DNA from: JACCQS01 sp050999295
GTDB taxonomy: Bacteria > Actinomycetota > Actinomycetes > Mycobacteriales > Geodermatophilaceae
DNA length: 7,025 bases
Assembly: GCA_050999295.1 (NCBI GenBank)
Contig: JBPCPI010000175.1
Location: forward strand, 1 to 7,025
Direction: 5' to 3'
The position numbers were made by a program, and so were the translations under genes. Shown in pieces: positions 1 through 5,287 of this stretch. Below the pieces are notes generated by a model, which was not told where the DNA came from, did not search any database, and was given only the letters and a program-made list of their open reading frames with translations. Numbering within the stretch: the first letter of the stretch is position 1; each line of letters begins with the position of its first letter.

Positions 1-934
1 CGAGCGCCGCACCGATCAGCAGTCCCGGTGCCCATACCTGGATCTGAGTGAGGCTTCCCAGGTCGATGGTCAGGCCCAACGCCAAGAAGGCCACGATCTC
101 GCTCAGGCTGGCCAGCGCGGAGTGGAAGCGTTCGATCTCACCCTTGTAGGGCGCTCTGGCGTCCCCGAGCAGAAGGCCGGCGACGAAGACGGCCAGGAAG
201 CCTGAGCCGGAGAGCACGGTGGCGGCGCCGAAGATCACCAACGCTCCGGTGAACGTACGGAGCGGGTAGAGCCCCTCATCGGGCAGGGCGACACGTCGCA
301 TGAAGGCCAGGAGGGTGCGCCCGCCGAGCACGCCCACAGCCGTTCCGACTGCCATCTGCAATGCGAAGTCGACACCCACGTCCGCGAGGGCGCCGGCGCT
401 CACCCCACCCGCGCTCAGCAGACCTGCCATGAGCGCGATGCCGACGGGGTCGTTCGCGCCCGACTCGCCCTCGAGGATGGTCCCGCTACGCCCAGCCGGC
501 TCGCGCTGGCCGAGCACGGAGAACACCACCGCAGGATCGGTAGGAGCCACTGCGGTGCCCACGAGCAACGCAACCCACCAGTCCAGTCCGAGGGCGACGT
601 GGGCGAGTGCCGCCAGGGCAAGTGTCGTCAGGAACGTGCCGAGGACCCCAGCGCTCAGCACCGGACCTGCCGCTGTGCGCAACCGCGGCCAGCCGATACG
701 CATGCCGCCGTCGAAGAGGATGACGGCAAGCGCCAACGTCACCAGGCGCTCGATCGATTGGTGAGGGACGTCTTGCAGGTCGGGGCTGAGATGGGTAGCG
801 AGCGCGGCCGCTGCCAGGAAGAACAGCGGGGTGGGCACCGGCACCCTTTGGATCAAACGGTTGGAGACCACCGCCACCAGGCCGATCGCGGCACTGAGGA
901 GGACCAGGGCGCCGAACGTGTCCAGGTCATTCAT
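1..934 (-). CDS. Cation:proton antiporter, CPA1/NhaP2-like (3' part outside the window)
   Basis: This integral membrane antiporter should exchange Na+ or K+ for H+ across the cytoplasmic membrane. Reading leftward from ATG at 934-932 gives an uninterrupted 311-codon frame to the window edge. The protein is a run of hydrophobic helices. It carries the family's paired active-site motifs: GTAVAPTDPAVVFSVL at about residues 126-141 (T132, D133) and LEGESGANDPVGI at about 154-166 (N161, D162). The ND pair is the ion-binding signature of electroneutral CPA1 exchangers, and the wording is closest to the NhaP2/CvrA group. That group usually has a C-terminal TrkA-C-type regulatory region, which would lie beyond base 1. 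No convincing Shine-Dalgarno precedes the ATG. The gene lies 89 bases downstream of the helicase-associated gene on the same strand and has a possible own promoter. The family is secure; the transported ion is not. Confidence 0.9.
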   Translation of the reverse strand, partial: MNDLDTFGALVLLSAAIGLVAVVSNRLIQRVPVPTPLFFLAAAALATHLSPDLQDVPHQSIERLVTLALAVILFDGGMRIGWPRLRTAAGPVLSAGVLGTFLTTLALAALAHVALGLDWWVALLVGTAVAPTDPAVVFSVLGQREPAGRSGTILEGESGANDPVGIALMAGLLSAGGVSAGALADVGVDFALQMAVGTAVGVLGGRTLLAFMRRVALPDEGLYPLRTFTGALVIFGAATVLSGSGFLAVFVAGLLLGDARAPYKGEIERFHSALASLSEIVAFLALGLTIDLGSLTQIQVWAPGLLIGAAL

Positions 935-971
935 CGCAGCAGTCGCTAGCGTCGTGGATCGGCATCCCCCG

Positions 972-977
972 ACGCTA
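972..977 (-). promoter_or_regulatory. Candidate -10 element upstream of the antiporter
   Basis: On the minus strand the hexamer TAGCGT fits the actinobacterial TANNNT -10 pattern. It sits in the 89-base gap between the helicase-associated gene and the antiporter. A start about 7 bases beyond its last T falls at 965, leaving about 31 bases before the antiporter ATG. I found no good -35 hexamer, so this rests on the -10 motif alone. Read-through from the upstream gene is an alternative source of transcript. Confidence 0.3.
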
Positions 978-1023
978 CCCTTGTCCCAGCGAGATCAGTC
1001 CGCGAGGACGGCCGTTGATCGCA

Positions 1024-3024
1024 TCAGAGCAGGCGGGAGACTCGGCGGATCCGGTGCAGCGCGAAGCCCTGGGTCCGGTCGGTGCGATGGTCGTGTGCGG
1101 TCAACCAGCCCGCGTCGACCCGCAGCGGGTCCACGATCCGTTCACTGAGCGAACCCGCTTGGTCCATGTAGGCCAACCACACACTGCTACCGCTGTGCGC
1201 CGCTTCCCGCAGCGCAGTCTGCATCTCCAGCGCCGACTCGACACGGTAGCGGCCGGAATCTTGTGGTCGTTGCGCCGCTGCCCGGTCACCGGCCCGGACG
1301 GCAGCGACGACGGTCTGCGCCTCGAGTGCGCTCACCGCCACCCGCAGGGGAGGGGCGGGCCGGCGTGACGTGCTGCCGCGACGAGCGGTCGACTTTCGCG
1401 GTGTGGATCCGTCCGGCGACTCGGCCACCGGAGCGTGCCCGCACTCTCGCAGCCGATCGAGCACCAGGTGCGCGGCGCAACCGGTGACCACCACCGTCGG
1501 GGCGATTCGGTGCAGCCCGAGGTCGGCCAGTGCCGCGTCGACCAGCAGAGCGTCGATCTCGGTCACGTCGTCGCTGCGCAGGTAGCTGCGCAGGCTGCCG
1601 ACTCGAAGCCGACCGTGCCTGCGGGCGGCGTCGTCGATGAGGTAGGTCAACGGCTGCGGGACGGGAGTCGAGGAGTGGGCAGCGAGGAACGTGTGCACCT
1701 GCTCGGCCGGCCAGCCGGTGTCGAGCGCCCGCCGGATCGAGCTGGCGGAGAAGCGGTAGACGGTGGCCCCACCGCGAGACTCGACGTCGCCGAGCAACGA
1801 CAGCGTCACTGCCAGGTTGCGGCGCAACGGCCCCGGTGCGATTGCGGTCAGGTCCGCCTGCAGCACGACGCTGTCTACCCTGGCCGGCAGCAGAGGTTCG
1901 AGGACCGGAGTGGGATCGCGGCCGGCGAGCAGCTCGGCACCCGATTGGGACAGCACTCCGAGTGCCGTGAGGCCGAGCCAGCCGGCCTCGCAGAGCGAGG
2001 CTCGCACCATGCGGTCGCGGACAGGTGTTCGACGGGGGCGGTGCCAAGCCACCCAAGCAACGACAGCGTCCTCGTCCGAGCGCCGTGGCCGAGCCTGGGC
2101 CAGGGCAGTCACAGTCAGCCTGCGAAGGTCTACGGTCGAGCTCTGCTCCAGCCCAGGGGACAGTGCGTTCGTCACCCGGTCACGCTCGTCCCGCTGGCCG
2201 ACCAGGTGCGCGGCGCGGGGCGTTGCCAACCAGGCAGTTGCCAGCTCTCGCCAGCGAGTGGCAACTCCTCGGTCTGGCCAAGCTTCGGCTGCTGCCGTCG
2301 GGAGCCAAACGTCGTTTCGGAAGTCACCGGCTCGGGCGAGTAGACCGGCGATGGCTGCCAGCTCGATCAGGAACCCCGCCTGCGCCTCGGTCATGTCGAG
2401 TCGGGACGCGACCACGCGCACCTCGCGTACGCCGACCCCACCGCTGCTGCGCAAGACGGCCGGTGGTCGGTCCATCCATGCATCGAGCAGCGCCTCGACC
2501 TGGCGTACCACGTCCGCGGCAGTGCCCGCCGCTGTGGTGTCAACGATGGCAGGGTCGGCTCTATCACCGGCCAGCTCGGGTGGCTCGGCCGTGAGGACCC
2601 CCTCGTCGGCGCGCATCGGGGCGAGGACGTGGCGCACCGATCGAACCAGCTGCAGCGACGAGGCGGAGCCCCACACCAGCGCCAGCTGTTTCAGCGAGTC
2701 GACGGCCGGCTCGACGCTGGCCCGCTCGACGCTGGCCCGATCGGTGGCGACGGCGCGGTGCACCGACTCCAGGGCAACGGGCGGATCAAGACCGCTCAGG
2801 GCGAGCAACACCATGAGCTGCAACGAGTCGAGCAGGGCCACCGTCTGGCGTACCGACGCCTCGTCGCCGACCCGCGACGCGAGCTGAGTCATGTCGACCG
2901 GCGCCGGACGCGCCAGGTCGGGACGCGCCAGCAGCAGGTGGGACAGCGCATCGTCGTCACGTGCGCGCAGGTCCTCCGCAAGGGTGCGCGGCACCCGGCC
3001 AGAGGTATTTCCGACATCGGTCAT
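1024..3024 (-). CDS. Helicase-associated protein (XPB/Ssl2-like domain) with C-terminal WYL-like domain
   Basis: This 666-residue protein resembles the actinobacterial family of mycobacterial Rv0862c. The family is named for a helicase-like domain but contains no Walker A or DEAD/DEAH ATPase motifs, and I see none here. The stretch at about 387-495 (VVLQADLTAIAPGPL onward, then FSASSIRRALDTGWPAEQV) is the conserved XPB/Ssl2-like 'helicase C-terminal 3' region. The last 75 residues (about 592-666, with VWLAYMDQAG and ERIVDPLRV) look like a WYL ligand-sensing domain. Before it, about 535-560 is a Ser/Arg/Pro-rich linker. I chose ATG at 3024 because MTDVGNTSGRVPRTLAEDLR begins like family members and follows a -10 motif by 8 bases, which suggests a leaderless mRNA. 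A start at 3099 would add 25 residues but overlap the divergent ABC gene. The role is unknown; a link to DNA repair or transcription is inferred from the domains only. Confidence 0.85.
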   Translation of the reverse strand: MTDVGNTSGRVPRTLAEDLRARDDDALSHLLLARPDLARPAPVDMTQLASRVGDEASVRQTVALLDSLQLMVLLALSGLDPPVALESVHRAVATDRASVERASVEPAVDSLKQLALVWGSASSLQLVRSVRHVLAPMRADEGVLTAEPPELAGDRADPAIVDTTAAGTAADVVRQVEALLDAWMDRPPAVLRSSGGVGVREVRVVASRLDMTEAQAGFLIELAAIAGLLARAGDFRNDVWLPTAAAEAWPDRGVATRWRELATAWLATPRAAHLVGQRDERDRVTNALSPGLEQSSTVDLRRLTVTALAQARPRRSDEDAVVAWVAWHRPRRTPVRDRMVRASLCEAGWLGLTALGVLSQSGAELLAGRDPTPVLEPLLPARVDSVVLQADLTAIAPGPLRRNLAVTLSLLGDVESRGGATVYRFSASSIRRALDTGWPAEQVHTFLAAHSSTPVPQPLTYLIDDAARRHGRLRVGSLRSYLRSDDVTEIDALLVDAALADLGLHRIAPTVVVTGCAAHLVLDRLRECGHAPVAESPDGSTPRKSTARRGSTSRRPAPPLRVAVSALEAQTVVAAVRAGDRAAAQRPQDSGRYRVESALEMQTALREAAHSGSSVWLAYMDQAGSLSERIVDPLRVDAGWLTAHDHRTDRTQGFALHRIRRVSRLL
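2709..2738 (-). repeat. 15-bp perfect tandem duplication inside the helicase-associated gene
   Basis: On the plus strand the 15-base unit GCTCGACGCTGGCCC occurs twice back to back (2709-2723 and 2724-2738) without a mismatch. On the coding strand it translates in frame to RASVE-RASVE at about residues 96-105, in the N-terminal half of the protein. The unit length is a multiple of three, so the frame is preserved. It is most simply explained as a recent slippage duplication. Confidence 0.85.
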
Positions 3025-3031
3025 CGCCGCC

Positions 3032-3037
3032 ACGGTA
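3032..3037 (-). promoter_or_regulatory. -10 element for the helicase-associated gene (leaderless start)
   Basis: The minus-strand hexamer TACCGT matches TANNNT. Its last base is 8 bases from the A of the ATG at 3024, so transcription should begin at or just before the start codon. That fits a leaderless mRNA, which is common in actinobacteria. No Shine-Dalgarno precedes this ATG, consistent with that reading. No clear -35 hexamer is visible. Confidence 0.5.
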
Positions 3038-3041
3038 ATCT
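3036..3041 (+). promoter_or_regulatory. -10 element for the ABC transporter operon
   Basis: TAATCT on the plus strand is a good TANNNT -10 hexamer. It predicts a start near 3048 and a leader of about 20 bases that contains the ribosome binding site. It shares its first two bases (TA, 3036-3037) with the -10 element of the divergent gene, giving the joint pattern ANNNTANNNT at 3032-3041. A weak -35-like CCGACA at 3011-3016 would leave a long 19-base spacer. Confidence 0.5.
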
Positions 3042-3053
3042 GCGTCGCGACGT

Positions 3054-3061
3054 AGAGGGGG
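3054..3061 (+). promoter_or_regulatory. Ribosome binding site that fixes a TTG start
   Basis: AGAGGGGG ends 6 bases before TTG at 3068, an ideal Shine-Dalgarno position. An in-frame TAG stop at 3053-3055 excludes any start further upstream. The next residues (VIEARSLSKAY) are the normal N-terminus of this ATPase family, so TTG is the real initiator. Confidence 0.8.
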
Positions 3062-3067
3062 CAGTCG

Positions 3068-3991
3068 TTGGCCGTCATCGAGGCGCGGAGCCTGAGCAAG
3101 GCCTATAGCGGCAAGCCGGCGGTCGTCGACCTGTCGTTCACGGTGGAACCCGGCAGCGTGACCGGCTTCTTAGGCCCCAACGGATCGGGCAAGTCGACCA
3201 CCATGCGGCTGATGCTGGGTCTGGACAACGGAGCCGGTGTCACCACGTTCGATGGGACGACGTTCCGCGACCTGACGGCGCCGATGCGCCAGGTGGGTGC
3301 CCTGCTGGAGGCGAAGCCGTTTCACCCCACCCGCAAGGCCCGCAACCACCTCCGGATGCAAGCCGCCGCCAACAACATCCCGGACTCTCGCGTGGACGTG
3401 GTGCTGGACCTGGTCGGGCTGAGCTCGGTGACCACCAACAAGCCGAAGAACTTCAGCCTCGGGATGGGGCAACGGCTCGGCATCGCTGCGGCACTGCTCG
3501 GCGACCCGCACACGCTGATCCTCGACGAGCCTTCCAACGGGCTGGACCCGCAAGGCATCAACTGGTTGCGGAACCTGCTCAAGTCGCTCGCCTCACAAGG
3601 GCGTTCGGTGTTCGTCTCGAGCCACCTGCTGTCGGAGATGGCGCTACTCGCCGATTCGCTGGTCGTCATCGGCCGGGGTCGCCTCATCACCAGCGGGCCG
3701 GTCGCCGACTTCATCTCCGCCAGTGCCCGGACCAGCGTCGTCGTGCGCACCCCCGACATGACGACCCTCGGGCCGGCCCTGGCCGGTCGCGGTGCGCATG
3801 TCGTCACGGCCGCCGATGGCTCGTACTCGGTCACCGGAGTCAGCCAGGAGCAGGTCGGCGACATCGCGCACCAGGTCGGGGCCCGGTTGCACGAGCTGGT
3901 GACGCAGCATGCGACGTTGGAGGAGGCGTTTCTCGAGGCGACCGGGATGTCGCAGGAGTTCATCGGCTACGAACCGCCCGGCAGCCAATGA
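3068..3991 (+). CDS. ABC transporter ATP-binding protein (BcrA/DrrA-type)
   Basis: This 307-residue cytoplasmic ATPase should power the permease encoded directly downstream. In order it shows Walker A GPNGSGKST (36-44), an ABC signature FSLGMGQRLGIA (129-140, LGMGQ in place of LSGGQ), Walker B with the catalytic glutamate TLILDEPSNGLD (149-160, E154), and the H-loop histidine in FVSSHLL (H186). The Q-loop position reads GALLEAKPFHP, with glutamate at residue 81 in place of glutamine, as is usual in the bacitracin/lantibiotic-type exporter ATPases. The C-terminal extension ends with HATLEEAFLEATG (about 281-293), the motif typical of that group. The start is TTG with a strong Shine-Dalgarno. 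The stop overlaps the permease start in ATGA, so translation is coupled. The substrate cannot be predicted; the relatives suggest peptide antibiotic or drug export or resistance. Confidence 0.93.
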   Translation: MAVIEARSLSKAYSGKPAVVDLSFTVEPGSVTGFLGPNGSGKSTTMRLMLGLDNGAGVTTFDGTTFRDLTAPMRQVGALLEAKPFHPTRKARNHLRMQAAANNIPDSRVDVVLDLVGLSSVTTNKPKNFSLGMGQRLGIAAALLGDPHTLILDEPSNGLDPQGINWLRNLLKSLASQGRSVFVSSHLLSEMALLADSLVVIGRGRLITSGPVADFISASARTSVVVRTPDMTTLGPALAGRGAHVVTAADGSYSVTGVSQEQVGDIAHQVGARLHELVTQHATLEEAFLEATGMSQEFIGYEPPGSQ

Positions 3992-4794
3992 CCGCGGCGC
4001 TGAAGTACGAGTGGCGTCGACTGTGGACTATTCGTTCGACCTACTGGCTGATTGGGGGGACCCTCGTACTGCAGTTGGTTTTCTGCATGATTGCGGCTGC
4101 GAATGCGTCGCCGATCGAGACGATCTTCGACGCCGAGGAAGTGGTCAGCGCCGTCGTCAGCCTCGGCGCATCGTACGGCGTCTCGCCGCTGTTCAGCGCC
4201 TACATCATCGGCCTGCTCGGTGTCTTCTCGTTCGGTCACGAGTACCGCTACGGGATGATCCGCGCGACGCTCACTGCGGTTCCGGATCGGGCCGCAGTCT
4301 TCCTGGCCAAGGCGCTGACGACGGCTGCGCTGGCGGCCGTGCTGGCCTTTGCCTGTGCTCTGATCGGGCTGCTCGCCGCCGCGATCTTCGTCGACACCCA
4401 GGGCGCGATGAGCAGCGCGGGAGTCTGGGAGGTCGTCTTGGGCCTGGTGCTCTACACGACGCTGTTCGGCCTGTGCGGCATGGCGACCGCGGCGATCGTC
4501 CGGAATCAAACCGGCGCGGTGGCGCTGATGCTGTTGGTTCCGTCGGTGATCGAGTCCGTCATCCGACTGCTGCTGATACTGGTCTCGCAAGGAGGCAGCG
4601 ACGCCAACGAGCTGGCGCGGTTCCTGCCCTTCGACGCCGGCTCGCAGATGTTCGCGCGGCCCGCGGCCGACGTGATCACCGATATGTTCGGTTACGATCC
4701 GTTCGGGCCCGTCGGAGGGGGACTCGTGCTCACACTTTTCGCGGCCGTCCTCATCGCCGCTGGCGCCGTGCTCTTCTCTTCTCGCGATGCCTGA
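3988..4794 (+). CDS. ABC-2-type transporter permease
   Basis: This 268-residue membrane protein is the expected partner of the ATPase encoded just upstream, whose stop codon it overlaps by four bases. Six hydrophobic segments are visible at about 19-37, 66-82, 112-134, 148-170, 176-199 and 243-263. The cytoplasmic stretch GHEYRYGMIRATLTAVPDR (about 83-101) after the second segment is the characteristic E-Y-R-x-G-x-I coupling region of ABC-2 permeases. The N-terminus (ALKYEWRRLWTIRSTYW) is the basic amphipathic lead-in common in the family. There is no Shine-Dalgarno, so initiation probably depends on ribosomes terminating on the ATPase gene. A homodimer of this protein with two ATPase copies would make a complete exporter. 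The substrate is unknown. Confidence 0.88.
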   Translation: MTAALKYEWRRLWTIRSTYWLIGGTLVLQLVFCMIAAANASPIETIFDAEEVVSAVVSLGASYGVSPLFSAYIIGLLGVFSFGHEYRYGMIRATLTAVPDRAAVFLAKALTTAALAAVLAFACALIGLLAAAIFVDTQGAMSSAGVWEVVLGLVLYTTLFGLCGMATAAIVRNQTGAVALMLLVPSVIESVIRLLLILVSQGGSDANELARFLPFDAGSQMFARPAADVITDMFGYDPFGPVGGGLVLTLFAAVLIAAGAVLFSSRDA

Positions 4795-5185
4795 CGAGGA
4801 GGAGCTCGACGTTCGGTACGCCCCGCGTGCCGACGGGCAACCCGACCCCGGCGAGATCGTCTGGGCCTGGGTGGCGTACGAGGACGATCCGGAGCGCGGC
4901 AAGGACCGCCCGGTGCTCGTCGTCGGCTGCGACGGCCCCAGACTGTTGGGGCTCATGCTCACCAGCAAGGACCACGACCGTGACGCCGGCGATGAGGCAC
5001 GGTTCGGGCGCTACTGGGTCGACGTCGGGACCGGTGACTGGGATTCCGCGCGCCGGCCGAGCGAGGTGAGGGTGGACCGGGTGCTGCGGCTCGACCCGGC
5101 GGAGGTGCGCCGCGAGGGAGCCGCGTTGCAGCGCAGCCGGTTCGACGCCGTAGTGGCCGAGATGCGCCGCCATCAAGTCGTGTGA
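4787..5185 (+). CDS. PemK/MazF-like protein, solitary (no antitoxin adjacent)
   Basis: This 132-residue protein matches the PemK/MazF fold pattern: PGEIVWAWVAYEDDPERGKDRPVLVVG (about 21-47), where classical MazF has the RG-D-I...RPVLVV strands and an arginine before proline (R41-P42), then LLGLMLTSKDHD (53-64) with the conserved Thr/Ser (T59, S60). Classical members are ribosome-independent or ribosome-associated mRNA endonucleases. Typical toxins follow a small DNA-binding antitoxin gene, but here the upstream neighbour is the ABC permease and the downstream neighbour is a repeat cluster. The ATG overlaps the permease stop by 8 bases and has no upstream Shine-Dalgarno, so translation is probably coupled. 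A purine-rich AGGAGGAG lies just after the ATG and cannot serve it. Similar solitary proteins are, as I recall, widespread in actinobacteria and may be RNA-binding or housekeeping proteins and not toxins. Family assignment is fairly firm; activity is open. Confidence 0.75.
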   Translation: MPDEEELDVRYAPRADGQPDPGEIVWAWVAYEDDPERGKDRPVLVVGCDGPRLLGLMLTSKDHDRDAGDEARFGRYWVDVGTGDWDSARRPSEVRVDRVLRLDPAEVRREGAALQRSRFDAVVAEMRRHQVV

Positions 5186-5278
5186 CGATCCGCCTGATCT
5201 GGCGTGCCGATCCGCCTGATCTGGCGGGCACACGCCACCAAATGGGGCGGATGGGCCCGCCAAACGCGGCGGATCGGC
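5186..5278. repeat. Cluster of four palindromic repeat units (two forward, two inverted)
   Basis: The unit CGATCCGCCTGATCTGGCG occurs exactly at 5186-5204 and 5208-5226 (22-base period). Two diverged copies lie on the opposite strand: 5258-5276 (identical outside a 5-base centre) and about 5233-5255 (more degenerate). Each unit is itself a small hairpin, for example CCGCC (5212-5216), loop TGATCT, GGCGG (5223-5227). The best long fold pairs 5206-5216 with 5268-5278 (11 bp) and 5222-5229 with 5255-5262 (8 bp), separated by a 5x5 internal loop and closed by a 25-base loop. The layout is like REP/BIME elements of other bacteria: extragenic and placed between convergent genes. I do not recognise the specific family. 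Confidence 0.85.
5206..5278. terminator. Candidate bidirectional terminator between convergent operons
   Basis: The long G+C-rich stem (19 bp in two segments) lies 20 bases after the stop of the PemK/MazF-like gene and 9 bases after the stop of the DUF445 gene, read from the other side. It would form equally well in either RNA. No T-run follows on either strand, so intrinsic termination of the classical type is not shown. Many actinobacterial terminators lack the U-tract, so the role is plausible but not proven. Confidence 0.4.
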
Positions 5279-5287
5279 GTGAGCCTG

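Noticed and set aside
300..764. Plus-strand frame opposite the antiporter gene
   Set aside because: The minus-strand frame across the same bases carries clear antiporter motifs (GTAVAPTDPAVV, LEGESGANDP). The plus-strand product is Arg/Pro/Ser/Thr-rich with no recognisable domain, typical of an antisense shadow in high-G+C DNA.
993..1020. Imperfect hairpin after the helicase-associated gene stop (GATCA/TGATC around GTCC-GCGA-GGAC)
   Set aside because: The two short stems (5 and 4 bp) are separated by a 6-base bulge on one side and no T-run follows, so it is too weak to call a terminator.
1435..2887. Long plus-strand frames opposite the helicase-associated gene (1435-2343 and 1763-2887)
   Set aside because: They are compositionally biased antisense frames over a gene with recognisable domains, and they overlap each other in different frames. 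No family match is visible.
3025..3099. 25-residue N-terminal extension of the helicase-associated protein
   Set aside because: It would overlap the ABC ATPase gene, crosses the likely -10 element, and looks unlike the N-terminus of the family. The ATG at 3024 is better placed.
4796..4804. GAGGAGGAG considered as a ribosome binding site for a later start of the PemK/MazF-like gene
   Set aside because: No in-frame ATG, GTG or TTG lies at a suitable distance downstream. The bases encode the Glu-rich N-terminus (DEEEL).
3909..5069. Plus-strand frame of 386 residues overlapping the permease and PemK/MazF-like gene
   Set aside because: Its product is Arg-rich and hydrophilic with no motif. The overlapping frames encode a clear six-helix permease and a PemK/MazF-like protein with proper start-stop overlaps.
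5186..5226. Two 19-base repeats with a 3-base gap considered as a CRISPR remnant
   Set aside because: The period is 22 bases with no spacer-length interval, other copies are inverted, and no cas gene is nearby. The layout fits palindromic extragenic repeats.
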